NCBI RefSeq assembly: GCF_035046485.1
Contig: NC_085138.1
Coordinates: forward strand, 364,997,238-365,061,237
Source: Aedes albopictus
Lineage: Eukaryota; Arthropoda; Insecta; Diptera; Culicidae
DNA length: 64,000 nt
Direction: 5' to 3'
Below, piece after piece: positions 42,822-55,719 of this stretch. Below the pieces are notes generated by a model. The model made no database searches, was not told the origin of the DNA, and saw only the letters and a program-made list of their open reading frames with translations. Each line of letters starts with the position of its first letter. Within the stretch, counting starts at the first letter, position 1. The position numbers were made by a program, and so were the translations under genes.

Positions 42822-43162
42822 TAACGAGAGTGCGAAAAAACACTCTTTTCGCTATAACTTTTTTGTTTCTAATATTTTCCAACCAAATTTTGACACAAGA
42901 AGCCTTCTAGTTTAGGGATTTTCCAGGGATTTTCGGAATGGCCACCTGGTTCTGGAGTTATTCTGGAATCAAAATGGTCATTGGAATTGGCCATATTGGA
43001 TAAAGTGAATTTTCGATATGAGAACAGTTTAGTTTTTAGACCTAAATGAACTAGAATAATAAAAACATATGTCTGGAAGTCCATACCGGTCACTAAGTGC
43101 CTTGGAACCAGTTTTACGGATGTTCCGGGGAACCGGTTCCGGGGTCAGTTTTTGAATAAGTT

Positions 43163-43380
43163 TTAATACCACCATGCGACACCTCCAACTTCGTGATTTT
43201 TCAAGATACATAATTCTGAACTGTTTTTGTGTAATCCGAAATACTTTTGGCCATTTTGGAACCGATAAGCGGCTTTCACGGGAATTGGTTCCGGTGATTC
43301 CGGGGTCAATTTTTGAATTCGTGGTTTTTCAAGATACATCATTCTGAGCTGTTTTTGTGTTATCCAAAATACTTCCTCCT
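43163..43380. repeat. ~160-bp subunits in left arm of fold-back element
   Basis: Units contain CATGCGACACCTC, TTCGTGATTTTTCAAGATAC, CTGAACTGTTTTTGTGTAAT and GGAATTGGTTCCGGTGATTC. The second unit (from about 43320) is truncated at the start of the D-type repeats. The right arm has more copies of the same unit at 46770-46815 and 47370-47760. Confidence 0.7.
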
Positions 43381-46300
43381 GGTATTTCTTCAAGACCTTC
43401 TCCATGGGGTTTTCAAGGAATACCTCTATCGAATCTTCCAGTGAAATCTCAAGGTATTCCTTTATGGATTCCTCCCGATATTTCTTCAATATGCTTCTCT
43501 TGGGTTTTTTCAGGCACCCCTGAAGTTTCACCAGACATTTTTCAGAGATTCCTCCAGCAATCCCTCCTACTATGATACCTCCCGCAATTCTTCTAGGAAT
43601 TTCTCTCGAGATTTATATTGTTTTTTTTTCAGGAATTCTTGGTGAGGTTATTGAAGACAATCTTCTTGAGGTTCTTCCAGAAGTTTCTCCGGCGATTCCT
43701 CCAGGAATTCCTTCAGAGATTTTGGCCTGGGATTTCTCGAGAAATTCCTCATGGGATTCCTCCAAGAACTCGTTTTGGCCAACCTCCAAGAGATGATTGC
43801 CTGCAATTCCTTCAGGGACTCTTTCACGGATTCTCCGGAATACTTCTAAAGATTATTCCAGGGATTTCTCTAGGCATTCCTGTATGTATATATTCAAAAA
43901 ACATCTTTTAGGATTCCTCCAAGCATTCCTTATGGGATTTCACAAGAGAATTCTCTAGTAATATCTACTAGTCTTTTGAATAATCACTATAAGTACCACC
44001 AGAGGCATTCCTCCAAGTATCCCAGCAAGAATGTCAAGAAAAATCTATAGAGGTTTTCCTGCAGGTATCACAATAAAACTTTCTGGAACAGTCCTAGCAT
44101 GCATTTCTGAAAGAATCATAACAGGAATCGCTTGCTGAATCCCAGCTGGAGCTCCAGGAGGAATTCCATGAAATTTTTTTTGAGATATCCCAGGATAATG
44201 TCTGTGTAGTAATTTCTCGAGGAAACACCAAAGCAACTTCGGGGAGAATCGTAGAAAGATTGCATTGAATCATCTCAAAAGTTTTCGAAGGAACCTTAGG
44301 TGAAATTATAAGAAGAAATCCTATATGGTTTCCGAGAGGTATTACAGTAAAAATTTCTGGATGAGTCCTGGATGAAATTGTTGGAAAAAACATTGATTTG
44401 AGGAATCCAGCAGGAACTCTTTCAGGAAGGCCAATAGGAGCTCCTGGAAGAATACCTTGAGAAATTTATGAGGGAATCTTTGGATAAAATTTCTTGGATA
44501 AAAATACCTGGAGGAATCTCCGGAGGAACTTCAGGAAGAATTTTAGGAAAAATCTCTGAAGGAATTCTTAGAAGGATTCGGGGATTTGTCATTGTGTTAA
44601 TTTCAGCACAAGTTTTAGGATGAATTGCTGAAGGAAACTATGCAGGACTTTCTAAAGAAATCCCATCAAGAATTCCTGGAGAAATGCAAAGAAAAAACCC
44701 CAGAAAAAAATATCTGGATATCTAGAGAAGTCCCTGGAAAAACCGGTAGAGGTATTCTGGAGGAACTCATAGAGAACGCCCTAAGGAAATCACAGGAGGA
44801 AATGCTGAAAAAATCTCACGAAGATTTCCCGGAAGTAATACAGCAAGAATGCCAGGATAAAATCCCATAGGAATCACTAGAAGAGCTCCTGGAGGTTAAA
44901 ATTTCTGAGACAGGAATTGTTGGAAGAACCGCAGGAGAAGTTTATTGAGGAATCTTTGGAGGTTGGTTTGGTTTCTGCAGATATTTCATGAGGAATTTCT
45001 GGAAAAGTCTTTGAATAAAATCTCTGGAGGAATTCCTGGATCATTCGTTGGAGAAATCCCTGGAAGAACAACCGAAGAAATTACGACAAGAATTCCAGGA
45101 GGGTTGCCAGGCAGGATCCCAGCAAAAAAACATGAGTTGGCTCTAGAAGTCTAGAAGAATCCCTAGCAGAACTATTGAATTTTCATAGTTAGAATTTCTG
45201 GAGGAGTCCTAGCCAGAATAGTTGGAAGAACCGCAGGAAGAGTTTGTTGATGAATTCCAGCTGAAATTTCTGGAGTAAGGTCACGAGGAGCTCCTGGAGG
45301 AACCCCATGAGAAATGAGTGAAGGAATCCCGCGATAAAATTTCTAAATGAATTCCTAGAAGAATCGCCGGAAGAACTTTTTGCAGAATGTTCAAAATATT
45401 GCCTTGAATAATCCCAGCAAATATTATTGAATAAATCAAGAAATCACTAGAGAAATTCTAGGAGAACTCCTGAAGGTATTAATGAAGACAAGAACTTTTG
45501 GATAGGAGGATTTGTTGGCAGAACTCTCACACAGAAAATCTCTGAAGACGTTCCTGGAGCAATCACCGGAAGAACTTCTGGAAAAGCTTAGATTATATCC
45601 CAGGATTCCCCCACGAATTTTTGATGACAATGCTCCAGGAGCTCCTCTTGGCTTTCCTGAAGGAGTTCCAGCTGGATTCGTCAAAGCGATTCCTACTGTG
45701 GTTCTTTCAGCAATTTCTCCCAGGGCTCATCCTGAAATTCTTACTGTAATACCTAATTCTTCTAGGGTTTCTTCTTATAATTTTCCTGGGGTTCCTTCAA
45801 AAACTCTTGGGATGATTCAAGGTAATCTTTCTACGTTTCTTCCTGAAGTTCCTTTGGTGTTTCCTCGAGTAATTACTCCAGAAACTTTATCCTAGGATTT
45901 CTCCGAAAATTTCCAATGGAATCCCTCCTGGAGCTCCAGCTGGGATTCAACAGACGATTCCCACTGTGTTTCTTTCAGGAATATCCTCTATGACTCCTCC
46001 AGAAAGTTTTATTGTGATAACTGCAGGAAACCCTCTATGGATTTCTCTTGACATTCTTGCTGGGTTTCTTTCGAATAGTCTTCCTAGGATACTTCCAGAA
46101 ATGCCTCTGGTGATACTGCTAGTGATTTTTCTATAGACTAGTAGGTATTACTAGAGAATTCTCTTGTGAAATCCCATAAGGAATGCTTGGAGGAATCCTA
46201 AAAGATGTTCTTTGAATATATACCTAGAGGAATGCCTAGAGAAATCCCAAGAATAATCTTTAGAAGTATTCCGGAGAAATCCGTGAAAGAGTCCCTGAAG

Positions 46301-46936
46301 GAATTGCAGGTAATCAATTCTTGGAGGTAGGCCGATACGAGTTCTTGGAGGAATCCCATGAGGAATTTCTCGAGAAATCGCAGGCCAAAATCTCTGGAGG
46401 AATTCCATGAGGAATCACCGGAGAAACTTCTGGAAGAATCTCAAGAAGATTGTCTTCAATAACCTCACCAAGAATTCCTGAAAAAACCAATAGAAATCTC
46501 GAGAGAAATCCCTAGAAGAATTGCGGGAGGTATCATAGTAGGAATTTCTAGAATAATCCTAGGAGGGATTGCTGGAGGAATCTCTGCAAAAATGTCTGGT
46601 GAAACTTCAGGGATGCCTGGAAAAACCCAAGAGAAGCATATTGAAGAAATATCGGGAGGAATCCATAAAGGAATACCTAGAGAATTCACTGGAAGAATCG
46701 ATAGAGATATTCCTTGAAAACACCATGGCCTTGAAGAAATACCAGGAGGAAATATTTTGGATAACATTAAACAGCTTAGTATGATGTATCTTGAAAAACC
46801 ACGAATTTCGAGGTGTCGCATGATACTGTTTCGTTCACATTCGAAAAATGGATCCCGGAACCGCTAGAATCATTTCCCGCTAATCAATTTGTCGGCTCTA
46901 AAATGGCCAAAAGTATTCCATTCAACGCAAAACTAG

Positions 46937-47201
46937 CACCGATGAACCGACGTGACAGTGGTGATTCAAAACTGTCCCCCCTAAATTTAACGGTCGACCA
47001 GCGAAGCGAGCGAACGCTTCTGTCAAACCAGCGCCGACACTAACCTCTTCCTATATGAATACACGGGGGTTTAGAATCATGCTATCAAAACAACGCGAAC
47101 CGTTATAGAGGAGGCGGTAGTGTTCGGCTTTTTTTCATCATGGCGTCAGGTACAACAAATTTGAATTTATTTGTTCTAGCTGTCACGTCGGTTCGTCGGT
47201 G
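46937..47201. mobile_element. 265-bp MITE inserted in right arm of fold-back element
   Basis: Ends CACCGATGAACCGACGTGAC and, inverted, CACCGACGAACCGACGTGAC extend to 22 bp with one mismatch. AAACTAG is duplicated on both sides (46930-46936 and 47202-47208). It has no counterpart in the left arm, so it arrived after the fold-back formed. GC-rich and non-coding. Confidence 0.85.
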
Positions 47202-48114
47202 AAACTAGCACAAAACGGTGTATTTTGAAAACCGCGATGTTTGAAATTCCAAATGACAGTATTGCACCATTTCCAAAACTTTTCGCCGGAACTGGATTAC
47301 GGAAAATCGGTAAACCGATTCCAAAATATCCAAATGTATTCTAAATGACCAATCATCGTAATAATATTCTATAACTCAAAATCATGAAGTTTGATATGTC
47401 GCATGATGGTGTTTATTCATTTTAGAAAATTTGACCCCGGGACCACCGGAACCAATTTCCGTGAAATCCGCATTTCGGTTCCAAAATGGCCAAAAGTATT
47501 TCGGATAACACAAAAACAGTTTAGAATGATGTATCTTGAAAAATCACGAAGTTTGAGGTGCCGCATGATGGTATTGAATCATATTCAAAAATTGATACCG
47601 GAACCACCGGAACCAATTCCCGTGAAATCCGCCTATCGGTTCCAAAATAGCCAAAAGTATTTCGGATTACACAAAAACAGTTCAGAATTATGTATCTTGA
47701 AAAATCACGAAGTTTGAGGTGTCGCATGATGGTATTGCAACATATTCAAGAAATGACCCCGGAACCGGTTCCCCGGAACATCCTAAAACTGGTTCCAAGG
47801 CACTTAGTGACCGGTATGGACTTCCAGACATATGTTTCTATCATTCTAGTTCATTTAGGTCTAAAAACTAAACTGTTCTCATATCGAAAATTCACTTTAT
47901 CCAATATGGACAATTCCAATGACCCATTTTGATTCCAGAATAACTCCGGAACCAGGTGGCCATTCCAAAAATCCCTGGAAAATCCCTAAACTAGAAGGAT
48001 ATCCGCTTCTTGTGTCAAAATTTGGTTGAAAAAATATTGAAAAACAAAAAAGTTATAGCGAAAAGCGTGTTCTTTCGCACTCTCGTTAGGGGGGGTTGGT
48101 AACGGAAGGGTTAA

Positions 48115-49026
48115 GGGAGTTTTAAAAGCCAACGCGCAGACACAAAAGACTTGACGACCGAAGGATCGACCCTATCGCGGAAGTAGTCCATGGTTTATCT
48201 CTCTTGTTTAATATTGATCGAGGGGAATAACCGAGGGTATGCGGTTGCACTATATCAAGTTTTAAGTGTGTTTCAAACGCGTTTTAAACTGTTACAAGAT
48301 TTTGATGGGTTTCATGTCCTTAAGGGCATATAGCCTCTGTCAATGGCCATCTCAAACACCCTGCTGAAAACAAATTAAAAGCAAATTATCGACAACTTTC
48401 GATAATATGTACTTACTGAACTTTTACAATAAAATAATAGCTTGGAATGAGCTCACCAATTTATAAATGCATCCTTCATTGCTCCATCATAAGTCGAAAG
48501 CCAGAAGCAAACTCTTTCACATCGAGCCGAACGAGAATCGAAGTTAAAAACACAACCAAACCGACGACCACCACGACAACACGAATCTTTACTTTCGATA
48601 TTGTTTACTCAATATCGATCATACTAACCTGCACTGAAATGCGTGTGAATTAGAAGGAGTAAAATAAAGCCACGCAAACTTTTAAACTCGTGAATAATCG
48701 ATCGATTATTACTTACCCAAAATCGAAACTGTTTGATGGTAGGTCTTCAACAGCCAGCGTTGCAGTGTTTAAAAATCTCTTATCTCGTGCTGTACGATCT
48801 TTATCCAGTTCTGTTCAACTTGGGACAAACCTATGTCGCATTGGGTGGATTGTGGTAATAAATGCAGGTTGCGACAATGTCATTACTGTTGCGCCATGGT
48901 TGAAATTTGGTTCAGTGGTAGAAGCAAGTGCTATGAAGTAGTTTCTTTCCTGAAAATTACAAATATTGTAGAAGAATCTCCAATAGTTTTTATTTTATGA
49001 GCCTTTTTTTAGAAATAACTGTTTTT
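48115..49026. other. No gene seen
   Basis: Single-copy sequence. A frame at 48447-48653 (68 codons) includes a threonine run and is not recognised. No element ends were found. Confidence 0.45.
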
Positions 49027-49030
49027 GAGT

Positions 49031-49413
49031 TTCGGCCACCGTTTGGCCGAATGTCGTTTGACCGAACGCCATTTGGCCGAATGCCATTTGGCCGAAAGGG
49101 TCGTTTGGCCGAATGCCGTTTGGCCGAATTATTATCAAAAAGATTTGGGGGCGTGGTCAAACTCTGGATAACATTCTAGCTGCCAATATGACCACCAAAA
49201 ATGTTTCCTTCTTTTAATCATAGGCTGTTTTTTTCTAGTTTTACCATTGACGGATTTGTTGGCGTTCAAATTGAGAATATTTTTGTCAAAGGCTTTTTCT
49301 TCTTTGAACCATAGGCTGTTTTTTAACTTATACTGATATAGGAAAGAGTGGCATATTCAATTATGTTCATTTTACCTTTTCCGGCCAAACAGCATTCGGC
49401 CAATTGACCCGGA
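49031..49413. mobile_element. MITE built on TTTGGCCGAATGCC words
   Basis: The left end has five to six tandem copies of a ~20-bp word (TTTGGCCGAATGCCA and variants, 49040-49128). The right end (49378-49412) carries the inverse, GGCCAAACAGCATTCGGCCA. The word is a near palindrome. Layout parallels the outer element at 38.4 kb, whose ends repeat TTTGGCATAATGCC, so a relationship is possible. Borders are approximate. Confidence 0.65.
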
Positions 49414-49429
49414 ATCGAGTTTACCTGAT

Positions 49430-50330
49430 TTAATTCCGGGATTTCTGCTGTGATTCCTTAAGATTTCTGCCGAGATTTTTTCAGGCAGCCCTAGATTTTT
49501 TTAGATATTCGTGCCGGAATTTCTGATGGGATTCTTAAAAAAATCTTCCCGATTTTTTTCAGAAATTTATTGTTATATTAACAGCTCCCAGCTGGGATTC
49601 CTTTAAGGATTCCAGCAGGAATTATCTACGGAATTCCTTCATGAACAACTTCAGGGATTTCTGCTGGAATTACTTCACAGATTCCTCCTAGCATTCTTGC
49701 CAAGAGTTCTGTCGAAATATATTTAGAGAATCCTAGTGGAATTCTTTCAGGTATACGTACCGGGTCCCTGCTAATATTCCTTGAAAGTTTCTTCTCGATA
49801 ACTTTTTAGATATTTCTCTCGAGATTTTTGCAGTAATTCTTTCCGAGATTTCTGCTGTGAATATTTCAGGAATTCCTATCGTGGTTCTAGCGTAGATTCT
49901 TTCACATATGCCTCCTGGAATACCTTCAGGAAACCCTCTCGGGATTCTTTCAGGGATTTCTACTTGGATTGCTATACAAAATCTTGAAAGGTTTCTTTCA
50001 AGTGTTCTAGTCGGCATTCCTTCAGGGATTACTGCTGGAATTCCTTCAATAATCTCTTCTGGGATTTCGTAAAGGATCCCTTTAGGGATCCTGCTAGGGT
50101 TGCTCCAGGGTTTCCAACTAGTATTCTTCCAAGATTCCTCCAGGGAATATTGCGGAATTCTTTTAGGTATTCATGCCAGGATTCCTGCCGGGGTCCCTCC
50201 AAAGATTCTTCCCGTTTTTCGACAGTCCTGCCGAGCTTCCAGCGGTGATTTCTTTAAGGATCCTATCTGGGATTCTGTACGGGATTTCATGTGTGACTTC
50301 CAAGGATTCCTTCCGAGCGTGAATTACAGC
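49430..50330 (+). repeat. Degenerate palindromic repeat field D6
   Basis: T-rich orientation words such as TTCAGGGATTTCTGCTGG, GATTCCTTCAGGAATTAT, GGATTCCTGCCGGGGTCC and TTCCGAGATTTCTGCTG at ~24-bp spacing. It ends before a short unique segment (50330-50520). Frames on both strands of up to 94 codons are by-products. Confidence 0.65.
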
Positions 50331-50519
50331 TAATGAGAGTGGGAGAGTAAAAGAAAAAATAGAGAAACAGGGAGAAATAGGCTTTTTGATGCACTTAGGT
50401 ATCTTTAGTAAACCATGATGCCATCTGACAGTCACTTTCTTATTCTTTTTCAGTAATCATCCTCTCTTTCACTAATTGTAGATGTATGGCATCTTAACGG
50501 ATCAGAACACAACGATAGT

Positions 50520-53500
50520 GCTAAAATTCGGTGAGAATTCCATCCGGAATTCGTTGAGAATCCCTTCCGGAGTTCGATGAGAATTTCTTCCGTAATTCCA
50601 TGAGATTTTTTATATGATTTTTTTTCCGAAATTCGATGAAAATTCTTTCCGAATTTCGATATAAATTGCTCCCGGAATTCGACAAAAATATTATTTTGGA
50701 ATTTGGAATTTCTCTCCAGTGAGAAATCAGTGAGAATCCCTTCGAAATTCGATGAGAATTCCTTTCACATTTCGGTGAGAATTCCTTCCGGAACTCGGTG
50801 AGAAATCCTCCATAATTTCATGATATTTCCTCTGGAATTTGGTGAGAGTTCCACCGGAATTCGGTGAAAATTCGTCAGGAATTCGAAGAGAATTCCTACG
50901 GAATTCGGTAAAGTTCCTTCGGTATTCGGTAAGAATTCCTCTGGAATTTGGTTAGAATTCTTGCAAAATTCGGTGAGAATTCCTAAGGAATTCGGTGAGA
51001 ATACACCCAGAATTTGGAGAGATTCCCTCCCGGAATTCGGTGAGAATTTCTCCATAATTTAATGAGAATACAATCAGAAATTCGACGAAAATTCCTTTTG
51101 TAATTCAGAGAGAATTACTCTCGAAATTCGATAAGAATTCTCTCCTGAATACGGTGAGAGGGGATTCCAAAATTAATTGAGAATTCCCTCCAGAATTCGG
51201 TGATAATTCCCTCCGAAATTCGGAGAATTCGGTAAGAATTCTGTCAGAATTGCTTCCGTTATCTGGCGAATAGGAATAATTTCTTTCGGAAGACTAGGAA
51301 GATCCACCTCAATGTTTAGAGAAATTGGTCTGAAGGATTTATTTGGAGTTGCTTCCGAAATTTTATAAACGTTCTTTCCGAATTTTAAAGAGAATTCCTC
51401 TAGAATTTTTTAAGATATTTATTGTTGGCGAACATCTGGAAATATGTTGATCGAAAAAATTTGGCGCTCTCAGTCTAAGACTGCCGAATAATTTCTCCAA
51501 CTGGTTTAGATAAATTTTGCGGATTCCGTTTAAAATTTTCTCCGGAATAAGTTGCGTATTTCTACCAGGGATCGATATGAAGTCCCTTTGTGTTTTGATG
51601 GACACTTTCTCTTAAATTAAGTCAATGATACAATGATACAATGATCACCACCTACTGCACTCGATCACAACTTTATCCGGAATTCAGTGATAGATTCGTC
51701 TGGAACTCAGCGAAGATTTTCTCCAGGATTCGGTAAAAGCTCCCTCCGAAATAAGAAAGCATTTTTCGGGAAAACGGTAAAAAATTTCCCCGGCATTCGT
51801 TTAAAATTCCCTTCAGAATTCGGTAAGAGTTTCCTACGGGTTTCAGTGAGAAATTCCTCCGAATTTCGGTGAGAATTGCCTCCGGAATTTCGAGAGAATT
51901 TCCTTCGGAGCTCGGTGAGAACTTTGTACTGAATTCGATAATAATTTCCTCCGGCATTCGGCGGACACTCTCTCCAAAATTCGCCGAAATGGCCCTTGGA
52001 TTTCAGTAAGATATCCGTTTGGAACACGGTGAGAAATCGCTCCAGAATTCTGTTAGAAATATTTCTGGATTTCGGTGAAAACTCTCTTCGTATTCCGGAG
52101 GGAAGTCCCTCCGGAATTCAATTAGAATTCCCTCCGGAAATTGTCGAGAATTCTCTCAAGAATTCGGTAAGAATTTTCTTCGGAATTTGGTGAGAATTCC
52201 CTCCGAAATTCGGTGAGAGTTACCCTTGAAATTCGATAATAATTTTCTTCCCAATTCGGTGAGAAATTCCACTGAAACTAGGTGAGAGTTTCCTCTAGAA
52301 TTCAGTTGAAATTCCCTCCGGAATTCGGTGAGACTCCCTTTGGAATTCGGTGAGAATTTCCTCCCGAATTCGGTAAGAATTCTCGTCGGAATTTGGTGAG
52401 ATTTCTCTCTGGAACTCAGTGAGTATTCCATCCAGAATTCGTTGAGAATTCCATCCAGAGTTCGGTTTCCAGGATTCGGTGAGAGTTCTCTCCGAATTTC
52501 AGGTGAGTATTTCTTCCGGTATTCGTTGAGGCTATCCTCCAGAATTCAATCCTCTGGAATTCAATAAAAAAAATTCTCCGAAATTCGGTGAAAATTAACT
52601 CCACATTTCCTCTACGATTCGGTTAGAATTCCCTAAGGTATTCGATGGGATTGCCCTCCGAAGTTTAATAAAAATTCCCTTCATTTTGATTGCCATTCAT
52701 TCGGAATTTAGTGAATTGCCTTCTAAATTCGGTAAGATTTCTCTCTGAAATTCGGTGAGTATTTCCCCGGAATCAGGTGGGAATCAGGTGAATTTCCTCT
52801 GGAATTCGATGAGAGTTTTCTCCGAAGTTTTGGTAAAAACTAACTCCAGAATTCTATAAGAATTCCTTAAGGAATTCGGTGAGGATTTTCATCCCGAATC
52901 CGGTAGAAATTTCCTCCTGAATACGGTTAGAATTCCTTGAAGAATTCGGTAAGCATACCTTCCAGGATTCGATGAAAATTCTCCCCGGAATTAGGTGAAT
53001 TAACTCCGTAATTTGGTCAGAATTTGCTCTAGGATTTATTGAGAATTCCTTCCGGATCTCGATAAAAATCCCCTCCAGATTTCGGCAAGAAATCCCATAG
53101 GAATTCGTTGAGATTTTCATCCTCAATCCGGAAAGAATTTCCTCCTGAATTCCCCTTGCATTCAGTAAGAATTCGCTCCGGAATTCGGTAAGAATTCCCT
53201 CCGGGATACGGACAGAATTCCCTCCATAATTCAATGAGCATTCTCTCCCGAAATTCGGTGGCAATTCCTTGCGTAGTTCTATAAAAAAAATCATCGAAAT
53301 GCTGTGAGAATTCCGTTTGGAATTTGTTGGGATTTCTCTTCGGAATTTGATAGCAATTCCTTACAGATTGCGATGAGCATTCCCTCCCGAATTTGGTGAG
53401 AATTTCCTCCAAAATTTAGTAAGGAATCCTTCGGGAATTTGGTCATAGCTCCATTCGGAGTTCGGTGCAAATGCCATTCGAAATTCGGTAAGAATTTCCT

Positions 53501-53690
53501 TCGGAATTCGGTGAGCACTTTCTTCGGAATTCCTTTTAAAACTCGATAAGAAAACTTTTCAAAATTCGGTAAGTATTCTTTACCGAAATTCGGTGAGAAA
53601 TTCTTCACGAATTCGGTGAAAATTCCTCCCGAATATCGATGAGAATGGTTTCCGAGATTCGTTAAGGATTCCTTATGGAATACCGCACAC
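50520..53690 (+). repeat. 23-bp palindromic satellite C, array 1 (plus orientation, diverged)
   Basis: Consensus unit: arm GGAATTC, loop GGTGA, arm GAATTCC, spacer TTCC (7+5+7+4). The arms are exact reverse complements. Copies are diverged and indels shift the phase. A unique patch at about 51420-51660 interrupts the array. The minus strand stays open in places, up to 168 codons, while the plus strand has TGA in the GGTGAG loop. I consider these frames non-coding. Confidence 0.85.
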
Positions 53691-55715
53691 CAAAGCAAAT
53701 CATACTCGGTCACTGAATAGCCACCTTCCAAATCACTTCCAACACAAGATCGAACCGAATTCCAAACGCTGTAACGTATCGCCAGTGTGCAATGCACTAA
53801 TTAGCAGCAGCAGCAGCGTGCACCCATTCTCTCTCAATAAAACGCCTCGTGATTCACACTGCCAGTAGTGTGCCTACACCATTTTCAAGGCTAAAGTTGT
53901 TAAACCTGATATCCCTGCTGCTGAGTGCTGCCTGGTTATCATCGGAACCTACACCAGCTCGATCAGAAATGCGATCACGCTTCACGTTGCACATTGCACA
54001 TTGACAGGCATCGCCATCCCCAGTCGAGCACATGCGTTCCACGACCATATAACCAGATCAGGAACCAGAATCCGGTAGCGCTCGGTCGAGATCTCGCGCC
54101 TGCCTGTACTGAGAAAGAGAGACATTAGCCTACTTTCCGGGCGGACGCCTACATCTGGCGATGGACGACTCTCGCTTTTCAAGCTCGCTCACGCCTGGCT
54201 TGGCACTGCACTGCACTGAACTGGTCCAGTTTAGGTTCGAGTTTTTCCAGCTGCTGCCTTCGAGCAGCGGCTTATTTCGAACAAATATTATGTCCCCTTT
54301 CCGCGGCCTCGGCTGAAACAGATGCGAGCGATGAAACTGAGGGTGACGATGATTGTTTTCAATCAATTTTAATCAAAACAGTTTCATTATCGTCACATTG
54401 CTGTTTGTATGCGTACGTCAAACAGTCAGTCTCTTTATCACTGCGCACACAATGTTTCAGAGCTAGCGTTGCATTGAGGATGAAGTACCAAGTAGCAATC
54501 TGAGCTAGACCGAATGATCAGCTAAGCCGTTCTGAAGACACACGGAAGCTCTACTAAGAGTGAGGGTTTGTGATGCTCTAGATCGCATCGCATTTATCGT
54601 ATGTAGATGTGATGGGATTCGTGGAAGGCGAAAGAACTCCATTTGCAGATTGGGATTAGGATACTCGTGTTATACGATCGATGGAGAAAAGTACGGCACG
54701 TCAGTAGCCGCGATCACAACGTCATTTTTTTTCCTAAACACATCAAAAATCATAGAATTGAAATGTTTTAGAATTCAACGTCGTCACTGAATCGAATCGG
54801 ACAACTGGCACCGGATGGAGACGTCCACTTGCCGGACATTGAGCTTCGATTCATTTCCACTTCTTTTGTCTTACCTCTGAAGATCACTTAATTTACACCC
54901 ACTCTGATCATGACGTCAAGTACGCTCTTCATCGTCGCAAAGCAAGAGTCGTTCAACTTGCAGTTCAATAGTGTGCTGTCCGGCATTCCTCCCCCAGTGT
55001 GCTCCTAATTAACAGCTCTTGGGGCAAGAGTTTGAACCTCTTTCGCGAGGCAGACTTCTACCGCCAACAACCATAAAGCGCACGCCGTTGTCTTTGGGCG
55101 GTCGGTCGCGTGAGGAGCTAGTGCGATTCTAGTGCTCCGATAAAACCCCACGAAGTCGCCCAACCGCGCGCGCAAGGCGCTCCAATATGGTCATCCACTT
55201 GGAACGAAGTACCGTACCGAAATGTGCGCATCAGCGCGGCAGCAACGCGCTATGGCCCATGGGAAGTTAGCTGTAATTAAAAGCGCTCTAGTACCGTCCT
55301 ACTGGGTACCTCGGGGAACGCTACCGTTCTTGAGCGAGTTGCACTCGCTCGCTCGCGTCGCGATACGATTCAAAAGATAGTTTCATTAGGGAAGAAACGA
55401 TTCTGTTGCGGGTAGAGGGGATACAGGAGAATGACTGACAAAGTCTGCTCTCTTCCTGGTGATCAAGTGGGTGTTCACTGGAGCGTTCGTTTGGGCACGG
55501 AGGCAGGCCTCCTTTGGCTCCGGTTGTGTGTGGTGAGTGGGTTGAGTAGCTGTTCTTTTGTTGAATTGATGTTTTCTAATTCTGTTTTTGTTGAAGCGAA
55601 CACGGCGGCAGATAATTGTTCGAGAGGGCTTGATGATTCTGTTTTTGCGTTTGAGATGAGTCATGAATCGATGCTGTTTTCAGTATACATCTAGATTATT
55701 AATTATTAATTCATC
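53691..55715. other. Unique GC-rich spacer between satellite arrays
   Basis: Single-copy sequence with AGCAGCAGCAGC, CGCTCGCTCGCG and several short palindromes, for example GAGTTGCACTCGCTC. Frames of 64-92 codons on both strands show no recognisable domain. The abrupt change from satellite to unique DNA and high CpG content would suit a regulatory region. No specific promoter could be assigned. Confidence 0.4.
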
Positions 55716-55719
55716 GAAT

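Larger units (their letters stand above)
42788..48110. mobile_element. Giant 5.3-kb fold-back element flanked by TTAA
   Basis: TTAA lies at 42784-42787 and 48111-48114. The ends read CCCTTCCGTCACC and, inverted from the right, CCCTTCCGTTACC. The left arm (to about 44460) and right arm (from about 45640) are inverted over 1.7-2.5 kb at clear but imperfect identity. Landmarks pair in order: AACCAAATTTTGACACAAG, GGAACCGGTTCCGGGGTC, the D-type repeats, TTTCCTGCAG and CCCAGCTGGAGCTCCAGG. A ~160-bp subunit is present about twice on the left and four to five times on the right. The centre (44460-45640) is all degenerate GGAATTCC-type repeats. No transposase is visible. The TTAA target suggests piggyBac mobilisation by structure. 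Confidence 0.85.
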
